Positions 1-6,714 of a stretch of DNA of 11,114 nt are shown piece by piece; position 1 is the stretch's first letter, and each line of letters opens with the position of its first letter. The stretch is from an uncultured Bacillota bacterium (GTDB taxonomy: Bacteria; Bacillota; Clostridia; Peptostreptococcales; Anaerovoracaceae). The stretch lies in contig CAMJRV010000043.1 of the NCBI GenBank assembly GCA_946408315.1, positions 1-11,114 of the forward strand, read 5' to 3'. A model generated the notes under the pieces. It ran no database searches, was not told the origin of the DNA, and was given only the letters and a program-made list of their open reading frames with translations. A program made the position numbers and the translations under genes.

Positions 1-113
1 ACATCATCAATGCAAGACCGGGTCTGCACACGATGATCACGCTGCCCGTTCCGAGAGCGATTATGGGAGACATGAGAGACCTGATCAGCCCGGAAGCTAA
101 AATTGTAAAATAA
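1..113 (+). CDS. ord: 2,4-diaminopentanoate dehydrogenase, C-terminal end (partial)
   Basis: Only the last 36 codons are present, reading from base 3 to a TAA at 111-113. The tail contains NARPGLHTMITLPVPRAIMG and ends PEAKIVK. A C-terminus of the form 'N-x-x-PGL-x-T' followed by 'LPVP' is what I expect from Ord, a dihydrodipicolinate-reductase-like NAD(P)-dependent enzyme. In the known pathway Ord oxidises and deaminates 2,4-diaminopentanoate to 2-amino-4-oxopentanoate, releasing ammonia. The call rests on this short tail and on position: ord directly upstream of ortA and ortB is the arrangement of ornithine clusters in Clostridia. Fifty-four non-coding bases separate it from ortA and I see no terminator there, so the genes are probably co-transcribed. 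The catalytic and nucleotide-binding parts lie outside the window, so completeness cannot be judged. Confidence 0.65.
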   Translation, partial: IINARPGLHTMITLPVPRAIMGDMRDLISPEAKIVK

Positions 114-167
114 GACGGACGGACTGGTAAGACAATTTTAGGGCAAGGAAAATAGAAGGTGGGAAAA

Positions 168-467
168 ATGATTAAAAAAGGTGAATGGGTGAGAATCCAT
201 AAGACGATACTGGAGCCTTCCGAGCGGGCGCCCCAGGTTCCCGAGGATACAAAGCAGGTTCCTCTTGAAATGTGGGATAAGGGCTTTCTGGAAGCGGATG
301 CCGAACTTGGCGATGAAGTAACGATAGAAACAGTTACGGGAAGAAAAGAGACGGGTACGCTCATCGAGGTGAATCCGTATTACGAACACGATTTCGGCAA
401 GTTCGTGCCGGAGCTGCTCGTCATCGACAAGCAGGTGAGAGAGATTGTATTCGGAGGTGAAAAATAA
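168..467 (+). CDS. ortA: 2-amino-4-oxopentanoate thiolase, alpha (small) subunit OrtA
   Basis: A 99-residue soluble protein beginning MIKKGEWVRIHKTILEPSER. OrtA is the small partner of OrtB; the pair cleaves 2-amino-4-oxopentanoate with CoA to acetyl-CoA and alanine in the cytoplasm. Visible features are the N-terminal KGEWVRIH stretch, a proline-rich segment (PSERAPQVPEDT, about residues 17-28) and a small beta-rich C-terminal half (DEVTIETVTGRKETGTLIEV) ending in PELLVIDKQ. The length is about normal for the family. An in-frame GTG lies at 159, but the ATG at 168 is preferred because AAGGTGGG (156-163) sits at proper ribosome-binding distance from it and would overlap the GTG. The stop codon shares one base with the ortB start (TAATG), which suggests translational coupling and equal amounts of the two subunits. 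Identification rests on sequence character plus its fixed place before ortB. Confidence 0.85.
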   Translation: MIKKGEWVRIHKTILEPSERAPQVPEDTKQVPLEMWDKGFLEADAELGDEVTIETVTGRKETGTLIEVNPYYEHDFGKFVPELLVIDKQVREIVFGGEK

Positions 468-1867
468 TGACAAAAGCTAACGATTACAATTCCGTAATGG
501 CGAGAAAAGCGGAGATCATGCTGAAATCGGTAGGAATCGACTATTCCAAGTTTGAAAGTGGCTCCATCGCGTTTGATTATGAAAAGATGATGCGGGAAAC
601 GGGATATACCCTGGAAGAAATGCAGGAGATCCAGTACAGCGTAGGCGTTGGAAACACGCCTGTTCTCGAGCTGAGAAACCTGACCGAACTGGCCCGGAAA
701 TGTGCGCCGGTAGGAAAAGGAGCCCGGATCTTCATGAAGGATGAAGCCAGCAATCCGTCGGGAAGCTTCAAGGCAAGAAGAGCGGCCAACTCTGTGTACC
801 ATGCCAAGAGGCTGGGCTTCAAAGGCGTCGTCACCGCTACCAGCGGAAATTACGGAGCTGCGGTGGCGTCTCAGGCAGCCATTGCCGGCCTGAAGTGTAT
901 CGTCGTTCAGGAATGCTACGACTCAAAGGGAGTGGGACAGCCTGAAATCGTGGAAAAGGCGAGAAAGTGCGAAGCTCTGGGAGCAGAGGTCGTTCAGCTT
1001 TCCGTCGGTCCCGAGCTGTTCTATAAATTCCTGCTCCTTCTGGAGGAGACCGGATACTTCAACGCCTCTTTATACACGCCTTTTGGAATCGCAGGCGTAG
1101 AAACGCTGGGATACGAAATTTCCATGCAGTTTAGGGAAAAATACGGAAAGGACCCCGACGTGGTGGTCTGCACCAATGCAGGCGGCGGAAATATGACGGG
1201 AACCGCACGGGGGCTGATCAAGGCTGGAGCGACCTCCAAGCTGATTGCTGCCAGCGTCAACCTTGCCGGACTGCACATGGCCTCCGACGGTCAGTTCAAT
1301 AAAAAGTCATTTACCACAGGACATACGGGCTTTGGAATGCCCTTTGCTTCCTGGCCGGACCGCTCCGACGTGCCGAGATCGGCCGCCAGACCCCTTCGGT
1401 ATATGGAACGGTATGTTACCGTTGCTCAGGGTGAAGTATTCTATATCACGGAAGCCCTTGCCAGACTGGAAGGGCTGGAAAAAGGCCCGGCCGGAAATAC
1501 CGCCCTCGCTGCAGCCTTCTATCTGGCGCAGGAGATGGACCAGGATCAGACGATCATCGTATCCGAAACCGAATATACCGGCGCGGGCAAGCATATTCAG
1601 CCTCAGCTTTCCTTTGCAAGGGATAACGGAATCGAGATCTTCTTCGGCGACCCTGCGGAAGAGGTCCCGGGTAAGAATATCATCCTGCCTTCTCATCCGT
1701 CCCTCATCAAACCGAGAGACGTGGATATCGTCCATATGAGAAGGTCGCTGATCAAGACCGCCGTCAACACGTACAAGGTGGAGCCGACGGAGGAGGATAT
1801 CGCTTTCCTTGCGGAAGAAACGAATTCCAGCGTGGAATTTGTAAAGGAAACTTTAAAATCATTATAA
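467..1867 (+). CDS. ortB: 2-amino-4-oxopentanoate thiolase, beta (PLP) subunit OrtB
   Basis: A 466-residue PLP enzyme of the threonine-synthase-like fold (fold type II), the catalytic subunit of the OrtAB thiolase. The PLP-lysine motif is NPSGSFKARRA, giving Lys102 as the likely Schiff-base residue. The cofactor-ring Asn motif ATSGNYG is at 124-130, and the glycine-rich phosphate-binding loop NAGGGNMTG is at about 236-244. An N-terminal stretch of about 60 residues precedes the NTPVLEL segment that begins the fold. GGAGGTG (453-459), lying inside the end of ortA, is a strong ribosome-binding site at correct spacing, and the start overlaps the ortA stop by one base. Family knowledge: this is a thiolase that uses PLP rather than an active-site cysteine, yielding acetyl-CoA and alanine. 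No frameshift or missing motif is seen. Other fold-II enzymes share these motifs; the neighbours decide the specific call. Confidence 0.9.
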   Translation: MTKANDYNSVMARKAEIMLKSVGIDYSKFESGSIAFDYEKMMRETGYTLEEMQEIQYSVGVGNTPVLELRNLTELARKCAPVGKGARIFMKDEASNPSGSFKARRAANSVYHAKRLGFKGVVTATSGNYGAAVASQAAIAGLKCIVVQECYDSKGVGQPEIVEKARKCEALGAEVVQLSVGPELFYKFLLLLEETGYFNASLYTPFGIAGVETLGYEISMQFREKYGKDPDVVVCTNAGGGNMTGTARGLIKAGATSKLIAASVNLAGLHMASDGQFNKKSFTTGHTGFGMPFASWPDRSDVPRSAARPLRYMERYVTVAQGEVFYITEALARLEGLEKGPAGNTALAAAFYLAQEMDQDQTIIVSETEYTGAGKHIQPQLSFARDNGIEIFFGDPAEEVPGKNIILPSHPSLIKPRDVDIVHMRRSLIKTAVNTYKVEPTEEDIAFLAEETNSSVEFVKETLKSL

Positions 1868-1882
1868 TGGATGCCTGACAGT

Positions 1883-1930
1883 GTGTACCCTCGGAAACCG
1901 CTCGCGCTCGGACGGTTTCTGCGGGTACAC
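1883..1930 (+). promoter_or_regulatory. Long intercistronic stem-loop between ortB and oraS
   Basis: GTGTACCC (1883-1890) pairs exactly with GGGTACAC (1923-1930), and GAAACCG (1894-1900) pairs exactly with CGGTTTC (1913-1919). Between the two blocks a C-G and a G-T pair are possible, with one mismatch, so the stem is about 17 bp around a GC-rich 12-base loop (1901-1912). The bases after it, starting ATCCTGTCGCAG, contain no T-run, so this is not a standard intrinsic terminator. It may protect the 3' end of the upstream message, act as a processing site, or partly attenuate transcription between the thiolase and the aminomutase genes. The structure is seen; the role is inferred. Confidence 0.7.
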
Positions 1931-1974
1931 ATCCTGTCGCAGCATCTCATAAAAGATATTGAAAGGATAGAAGG

Positions 1975-2328
1975 ATGAAAAGAGCAGATGATTTTCAGGA
2001 GAGAAGAAAACATATTGCCGGTCTGACTGACGAAGAGCTCTATAACAGATTCTGGGAGTTGACAGAGCAGGTGGTAACTCCTCTCCTTGATCTGGGGAGA
2101 AAGAATACAACACCCTCGATTGAACGGGCTGTGCTGTTAAGAATGGGTGTCTCCTCCCTTGATACACAGAAAATCGTGGAAGGCTGTATGGATAGAGGTC
2201 TCATGGGACACGGCGCCGGCCACGTAGTATATAAGTTATCCAAAGAAAAAGGCATGTCCATCCGGGAAACCAGCGAAGAGCTGGCGAAGGGCAAATACTG
2301 GGACGAAGCCGTCGCACTGTTTAAATAA
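1975..2328 (+). CDS. oraS: D-ornithine 4,5-aminomutase, small subunit OraS
   Basis: A 117-residue, largely helical, soluble protein beginning MKRADDFQERRKHIAGLTDE. OraS is the small subunit of the adenosylcobalamin- and PLP-dependent D-ornithine 4,5-aminomutase, which moves the terminal amino group of D-ornithine to C4, giving 2,4-diaminopentanoate. The length matches the family (about 120 residues). Recognisable stretches are LTDEELYNRFWELTEQVVTP, the SIERAVLLRMGVSS segment, and MGHGAGHVVYKLSKEKGMS near residues 76-94. The small subunit carries neither cofactor-binding motif, as expected. The ribosome-binding site is AAAGGA at 1962-1967 (approximate), about 8 bases before the ATG. It follows ortB after a 107-base gap that contains a hairpin, and ends 17 bases before oraE, so oraS and oraE should be translated together. 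Confidence 0.92.
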   Translation: MKRADDFQERRKHIAGLTDEELYNRFWELTEQVVTPLLDLGRKNTTPSIERAVLLRMGVSSLDTQKIVEGCMDRGLMGHGAGHVVYKLSKEKGMSIRETSEELAKGKYWDEAVALFK

Positions 2329-2345
2329 GGAGGAGGTGGGTCAAG

Positions 2346-4556
2346 ATGACAGAATTGAAACGCAATGAAAAATTAGATATCCAAAACATCTTGAAGGACC
2401 TGGACCAGTATGAGCCGAAAAGAAGAGGCTGGCACTGGAGAAAGCCTGCTCCTGGGATCAAGATGGGGCCTTTTGAATACAAGGATTGCTCAGAACCGCT
2501 GAAAAACGGCGTTGGACTCCCTCCGGCCAAGTTCTTCGGTGATATCGATCCGCAGCCGCTGCCGGTTATCACGACAGAAATCGCTTCCGGAAGATTCGAA
2601 GACGATATCAGAAGAATGAGAATGGCGGCATGGCATGGCGCAGACCATATCATGGTTATCCGTCACATGGGTCAATCCCACATCGACGGCCTGATGGAAG
2701 GTACGCCGCAGGGTATCGGAGGTGTTCCGATTACCAGAAAACAGGTAAGAGCACAGAGAAAGGCTCTGGATATCATCGAAGAGGAAGTAGGACGCCCGAT
2801 CAACTACCATTCCTACGTATCCGGCGTAGCGGGACCCGATGTTGCCGTTATGTTTGCAGAAGAAGGCATCAACGGCGCCCACCAGGATCCTCAGTACAAC
2901 GTTCTGTACAGAGACATCAACTGCGTGCGGTCCTTCGTAGACGCCTGCGAATCCAAGAAGGTCATGGCCTGGGCAGGCATGCTTCAGATCGACGGTGCCC
3001 ACAACGCCAACGCTACAGCCCGGGAAGCATGGAAGATCATGCCGGAGCTGATCGTACAGCACGCCATCAACTCCCTGTTTTCCGAAAAGGTAGGAATCAG
3101 TCCTGACCTGATCAGCCTGTCCACCGTGCCGCCGACAGCGACACCGGCTCCGGCTGTATATACGGACCTGCCCTATGCAGTTGCCTTGAGAGATATCTGC
3201 GGCAGATATAAGATGAGAGCACAGCAGAACACGAAGTACATCTGCTCCTCCGCAAGAGAAGCTACCGTTACTCACGTGCTGAACATGCTGATTTCCAAGC
3301 TGACTTCTGCAGATATTCAGTCCACCATCACACCGGACGAAGGAAGAAACGTTCCCTGGCACATCTACAACATCGAAGCCTGCGACAATGCAAAGCAGAC
3401 GCTGGTCGGCCTGGACGGCCTGATGGATATGATCGAGCTGAAGAAGGACGGTCCCCTGAGAGACATGGCCAGAGATTTAAAGGAAAGAGCTTGCCTGTTC
3501 ATGGAAGAAATCCTCGAGGTAGGCGGGTATTTCCAGGCCGTACAGGAGGGATTTTTCGTAGATTCTGCCAAATATCCTGAAAGAAACGGCGACGGTATCG
3601 CCAGAAAGATCGAAGGAGGCGTAGGCTACGGATTTATCTTCGAGCGTGCAGAGGACTATATGGCTCCCGTAACGGCTCACTTCGGTTATAACAACGTGGA
3701 ACAATACGGCGGAAATCCTGAAGATCCGGCGGCCCTCATCGGCGGCTGCACCTTCGAGGACAGAAGCAAGATCGTATTCATCGACGAGCTGGATGAAACC
3801 GACTGTGTAGACGTGCGAATTGAAAAGGTGAAGAAGTACCTGGAAGGCAAAGCCCTCAAGCCGGAGGTAGAATGGTGTGCAGACGGCACCATCCTTCTGA
3901 CCATGTGCATTCCTGCCAATACGAGAGTATCGGAGGCTGCCGCCCTGGAAATCGGTAGAAAGCTGGGTCTGGAAAATCCGGAGGTCATCAGCAAAGAGGT
4001 TCTTCAGGAAGCGGAGGGAACAAGAATCGAAATGAAGGGCAAAGTGACCTTCGACATCGATCCCGAGACCCTGGTGCTGCCTCCCGAACCGCACTACCTG
4101 AGCGACGCTGTCTTATACAAGGAGTTCAGCGATCATCCGATGAAGGTCGTCTGCGGTACCGTAGGCGAGGACGAACACTCTGTAGGGCTTCGTGAGATCA
4201 TTAACATCAAGCATGGAGGGATCGAGAAGTGGGGGATTCAGGTGGAATACCTGGGGACTTCCGTTCCGGTAGAAAAGCTGGTAGACGCGGCGATCGAGCT
4301 GAATGCGGATGCCATCCTCGCTTCTACCATCATCTCTCACGACAATGTTCACTATAAGAATATGAAGAGAATCAATGACCTGGCTGTCGAAAAGGGCATC
4401 CGCGATAAGGTCATCATCGCAGCCGGCGGTACCCAGGTAGTTCCTGAGGAAGCCCGGAAGACAGGCATTGACGAGGGCTTCGGCAGAGATTCTCACGGAA
4501 TCGATGTGGCTACCTTCTTAGCGGAGGAAGCGATGAGACGCAGAGGAGAACTTTAA
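2346..4556 (+). CDS. oraE: D-ornithine 4,5-aminomutase, large (B12/PLP) subunit OraE
   Basis: A 736-residue protein, full length for the family. The N-terminal two thirds (about residues 70-430) match the TIM-barrel substrate/cofactor region, and the last 140 residues form the Rossmann-like cobalamin domain. The base-off cobalamin motif DxHxxG is present as DEHSVG (609-614), with His611 as the lower axial ligand. Eleven residues on is Lys622 in NIKHGG, the same His-to-Lys spacing known for His618 and the PLP-binding Lys629 of the Clostridium sticklandii enzyme. Further cobalamin-domain elements are YLGTSVPVEKL, AILASTIISHD and IIAAGGTQV. A very strong ribosome-binding site, AGGAGGAGG, fills the 17-base gap after oraS. 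Arginine is coded by AGA in about three quarters of cases, typical of the ornithine enzymes here but not of the next gene. No missing key residue is seen. Confidence 0.96.
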   Translation: MTELKRNEKLDIQNILKDLDQYEPKRRGWHWRKPAPGIKMGPFEYKDCSEPLKNGVGLPPAKFFGDIDPQPLPVITTEIASGRFEDDIRRMRMAAWHGADHIMVIRHMGQSHIDGLMEGTPQGIGGVPITRKQVRAQRKALDIIEEEVGRPINYHSYVSGVAGPDVAVMFAEEGINGAHQDPQYNVLYRDINCVRSFVDACESKKVMAWAGMLQIDGAHNANATAREAWKIMPELIVQHAINSLFSEKVGISPDLISLSTVPPTATPAPAVYTDLPYAVALRDICGRYKMRAQQNTKYICSSAREATVTHVLNMLISKLTSADIQSTITPDEGRNVPWHIYNIEACDNAKQTLVGLDGLMDMIELKKDGPLRDMARDLKERACLFMEEILEVGGYFQAVQEGFFVDSAKYPERNGDGIARKIEGGVGYGFIFERAEDYMAPVTAHFGYNNVEQYGGNPEDPAALIGGCTFEDRSKIVFIDELDETDCVDVRIEKVKKYLEGKALKPEVEWCADGTILLTMCIPANTRVSEAAALEIGRKLGLENPEVISKEVLQEAEGTRIEMKGKVTFDIDPETLVLPPEPHYLSDAVLYKEFSDHPMKVVCGTVGEDEHSVGLREIINIKHGGIEKWGIQVEYLGTSVPVEKLVDAAIELNADAILASTIISHDNVHYKNMKRINDLAVEKGIRDKVIIAAGGTQVVPEEARKTGIDEGFGRDSHGIDVATFLAEEAMRRRGEL

Positions 4557-4574
4557 ACAAGATTCACATTCGTA

Positions 4575-4763
4575 TGTCGCGACGTGGTATTCGCCCGGGA
4601 GCCTCCCTCGCTTGTATGCTGCGCATACTAGCTTGCCCAATTTGCATGGCAAATTGCTGGCAAACTTATGCACAGAAATCCCAAATCTTTGATTTGCAGA
4701 TTTCTACTGCTAAGCTCGGTATAAGGTGTTAGGTCTCCCTTCCGCGAATACCACGCCCCGACA
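4575..4763. repeat. Cloverleaf-like palindromic element with terminal inverted arms
   Basis: The left arm (4575-4594) and right arm (4744-4763) are inverted repeats of 20 bases with 18 matches, including a perfect 12-bp core, CGTGGTATTCGC / GCGAATACCACG. GGGAG (4597-4601) can extend the stem by pairing with CTCCC (4735-4739). Inside lie three hairpins with three-base loops: 4610-4632 (GTATGC-TGC-GCATAC core, extended by GCT/AGC), 4633-4663 (TTGCC-CAATTTGC-ATG-GCAAATTG-ct-GGCAA) and 4674-4705 (AGAAATC-c-CAAATC-TTT-GATTTG-ca-GATTTCT). No ORF is evident. It could be a non-autonomous mobile element (MITE-like), a dispersed intergenic repeat or a structured RNA. I see no convincing target-site duplication and only one copy in the window. 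The structure is certain; its identity is not. Confidence 0.75.
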
Positions 4764-4786
4764 GCACACGATATTTCCTGTATAAT
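4758..4786 (+). promoter_or_regulatory. Candidate sigma-A promoter for the GlmL-like gene
   Basis: A perfect -10 hexamer TATAAT (4781-4786) is preceded, after exactly 17 bases, by CCGACA (4758-4763), which matches four of six bases of the TTGACA -35 box. The -35 hexamer falls at the outer end of the right arm of the palindromic element, so that element may supply part of the promoter. Transcription would begin near 4792-4794, at the edge of the following hairpin. It would give the GlmL-like gene expression independent of the ord-oraE transcript. Confidence 0.5.
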
Positions 4787-4823
4787 AAAAAGAAGAGCGG
4801 GCTACAGCCCTCCCTTCTTTTTT
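4787..4823 (+). terminator. Intrinsic-terminator-like hairpin upstream of the GlmL-like gene
   Basis: AAAAAGAAG (4787-4795) pairs with CTTCTTTTT (4814-4822), and an inner GGGC (4799-4802) pairs with GCCC (4807-4810) around TACA. The hairpin is followed by six T residues (4818-4823), with the ribosome-binding site AAAGGAG immediately after. Read from upstream, it should stop transcripts coming from oraE. Because it lies between a likely promoter and the start codon, it could instead act as an attenuator. The A-rich left side makes it able to terminate in both directions. Confidence 0.65.
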
Positions 4824-4836
4824 AAAGGAGAACCAT

Positions 4837-6546
4837 ATGAAAGTAGACGTCTTAGTAGCAGAAATAGGGTCTACCACTACGGTAGTGAATGCTTTTAACG
4901 GTATACGGACAGACGATCCGGTATTTTGGGCGCAAGGTCAGGCGCCGACCTCGGTTTTGGAGGGGGATGTGCGGATCGGTCTGCAGGGCGCCATAGACGA
5001 CTTGTGCAAAAAGATGAATATCGATAGCCTGGAATACGACGAAATGCTGGCCACTTCATCGGCGGCAGGCGGTTTGAAGATGACAGTTCACGGGCTGGTC
5101 TACGACATGACGGCCAAGGCGGCAAAGGAAGCAGCCTTGGGGGCGGGAGGCATCATCCATTACATCACCGCAGGAAGGCTTCGCAGAACAGACCTGGCAA
5201 AGATAAAGGAAATCAATCCAAACCTGATCCTCATAGCAGGAGGGGTGGATTACGGCGAGCGGGACACGGCGATTTCCAACGCGGAAATGATTCGCTCCAT
5301 GGGGCTTTCCACGCCGGTGATCTATGCGGGAAACTGCGAAAATCAGGAGGAGATGAAGCTGATTTTCGACGAGGAAAGCGGCATGAAACTCTACAACGTC
5401 GAAAACGTCTATCCCAAGATCGATGATCTGAACGTAGAGCCTTGCCGGCGGGTGATTCAGGATGCTTTTGAGGAGCATATCACCCACGCGCCGGGCATGG
5501 AACACGTGAGAGATATGGTAAACGGCGCCATCATCCCCACGCCGGGAGCGGTTATGGAATGTACCAAGCTGCTGTACGAGTGCATCGGGGACCTGATCGT
5601 GCTGGACGTAGGCGGGGCGACCACCGACCTCCATTCCGTGGCGACGGAATCCGACCAGGTGGCGCGCATCATGATCTCGCCGGAGCCAAAGGCTAAGCGT
5701 ACCGTAGAAGGAGATCTGGGGGTTTATGTAAATCGCATGAAGATCATCGAGTCCATCGGCGAGGAAAAGCTGCGGGAAGAGTGCGAGAAGATGGGCATCG
5801 ATCTGGACAAGACCCTGGAATCCTATGTGGCCATTCCCAAGAACGAGGACGAGATACGATTGGTAGAACGGCTTACCAAGGAAGCAGTCATCAAAGCGGT
5901 AGAGCGCCATGCGGGAAAGATCCGCTACGTCTATGGACCTACGGGCAGAAGCTCTGTGGCGGAGGGGAAAGACCTGACGCAGGTCCGGTACATCATCGGC
6001 ACCGGCGGAGCCCTCACCAGACTGCCTCATCGGGTGGAGATCATGAAGGAAATCGCCAGACACAACGAGACTGGTATGCTGCTCTTCCCGGGCGAACACG
6101 CAAAGATTCTGGTGGACAACGAGTATATCATGGCCTCTTTGGGGGTTCTGTCCATACGGTTTCCGCAGGCGGCTGTCCGTTTGCTGGAAAAGAGTTTGAA
6201 TTTCAAATTCCCGGAGAAGAAGGACGAATCCTATCAGGCCAGGTACATCGACGAGTTGAACCGGGTCACCGAGGAGGCCAGGCAAAAAGAGGAAGAATAC
6301 CGCAAGCACATTGAGGAAAGTGAAGCCATGGGCTATGATATGAGCGCCTATAAAAACCCGGAGCCGATCGGAGGGGCCAACAAAAATCAGGACGGATCAC
6401 CGATCAAGGCGCAGGACAAGGAGAAGGACGCCATCCAGCAGGGAGAAGGCTTGCAGGGGAAGTGGGCAACCCAGGACATGGGGGACTGCAACCACGACTG
6501 CCCTCATTGCACCAGAGCGCATTGTCCAAACCGGAAGAGTTTCTAG
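4837..6546 (+). CDS. GlmL/MutL-like ASKHA ATPase of the ornithine cluster
   Basis: A 569-residue protein of the GlmL/MutL family, an actin/Hsp70-type ATPase found next to cobalamin-dependent mutases such as glutamate mutase and in ornithine clusters. It is thought to help maintain or reactivate the B12 enzyme; its exact role is unproven. Visible motifs are phosphate-1 EIGSTTT (9-15), a conserved ATSSAAGGL (72-80), IAGGVDYGERD (133-143), phosphate-2 LDVGGATTDLHSV (256-268) and adenosine motif IIGTGGALTRLP (386-397). The core ends near residue 460, about the usual family length. Beyond it are a charged, probably helical segment (about 464-497), a polar linker and a tail with Cys551, Cys555, Cys558 and Cys563. 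AAAGGAG (4824-4830) sits six bases before the ATG. AGA codes for only about one fifth of its arginines, unlike oraE. Confidence 0.88.
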   Translation: MKVDVLVAEIGSTTTVVNAFNGIRTDDPVFWAQGQAPTSVLEGDVRIGLQGAIDDLCKKMNIDSLEYDEMLATSSAAGGLKMTVHGLVYDMTAKAAKEAALGAGGIIHYITAGRLRRTDLAKIKEINPNLILIAGGVDYGERDTAISNAEMIRSMGLSTPVIYAGNCENQEEMKLIFDEESGMKLYNVENVYPKIDDLNVEPCRRVIQDAFEEHITHAPGMEHVRDMVNGAIIPTPGAVMECTKLLYECIGDLIVLDVGGATTDLHSVATESDQVARIMISPEPKAKRTVEGDLGVYVNRMKIIESIGEEKLREECEKMGIDLDKTLESYVAIPKNEDEIRLVERLTKEAVIKAVERHAGKIRYVYGPTGRSSVAEGKDLTQVRYIIGTGGALTRLPHRVEIMKEIARHNETGMLLFPGEHAKILVDNEYIMASLGVLSIRFPQAAVRLLEKSLNFKFPEKKDESYQARYIDELNRVTEEARQKEEEYRKHIEESEAMGYDMSAYKNPEPIGGANKNQDGSPIKAQDKEKDAIQQGEGLQGKWATQDMGDCNHDCPHCTRAHCPNRKSF

Positions 6547-6547
6547 A

Positions 6548-6589
6548 ATGGATAAAAAAAGAAATCTACAACAAGGGAAACACCAATAG
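6548..6589 (+). pseudogene. Possible truncated ORF start after the GlmL-like gene
   Basis: An ATG one base after the GlmL-like stop opens a 13-codon frame (MDKKRNLQQGKHQ) and is preceded by GGAAGAG (6533-6539), a plausible ribosome-binding site at 8 bases. Tight spacing plus a Shine-Dalgarno sequence suggests that the operon once continued and that this is the stub of a disrupted gene. A chance short frame is equally possible. I cannot assign the peptide to a family. Confidence 0.2.
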
Positions 6590-6608
6590 GGATGTTTTCG
6601 GAGATTTG

Positions 6609-6639
6609 CCGCAGGGTTATAAAGTCCTGCGGTTTTTTT
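6609..6639 (+). terminator. Intrinsic terminator after the GlmL-like gene
   Basis: CCGCAGG (6609-6615) pairs perfectly with CCTGCGG (6626-6632) around a 10-base loop, followed directly by seven T residues (6633-6639). This is a textbook rho-independent terminator about 60 bases after the GlmL-like stop codon. It marks the end of the ornithine block and isolates the following two-component module from its transcription. Confidence 0.92.
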
Positions 6640-6685
6640 AACTCACGGGTCTGCGCCGCCATTACAAAAATAAAGATTAGATAAA

Positions 6686-6714
6686 TTGAAAATATACCGG
6701 TATTCGCATATAAT
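6686..6714 (+). promoter_or_regulatory. Sigma-A promoter of the two-component operon
   Basis: TTGAAA (6686-6691) and TATAAT (6709-6714) are separated by exactly 17 bases, matching five of six and six of six consensus positions. The surrounding DNA is AT-rich. The spacer contains a 10-bp perfect palindrome, ATACCGGTAT (6694-6703), which could be an operator. The predicted start near 6721 leaves an untranslated leader of about 125 bases before the response regulator. That leader holds only a weak potential hairpin (TCGGCG 6766-6771 with CGCCGA 6787-6792) and no gene I can support. Confidence 0.75.

Noticed and set aside
1883..1930. Intrinsic terminator between ortB and oraS
   Set aside because: The stem is strong but no T-run follows, and genes of the same pathway continue downstream, so it was kept only as a structured intercistronic element.
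2490..3362. 290-codon minus-strand frame inside oraE
   Set aside because: It is fully antisense to the well-supported OraE barrel domain, and its translation is rich in Cys, His, Arg and Ser with no domain pattern, typical of a shadow frame.
4557..4836. Cobalamin riboswitch upstream of the B12-related GlmL-like gene
   Set aside because: No B12-box-like sequence is visible, and the region is instead explained by symmetrical hairpins and inverted arms.
5056..6309. 417-codon open frame on the minus strand inside the GlmL-like gene
   Set aside because: It is antisense to a clearly recognised ATPase with intact motifs, has no ribosome-binding site evident, and its translation has no recognisable domain. 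It is a shadow of the GC-rich coding strand.
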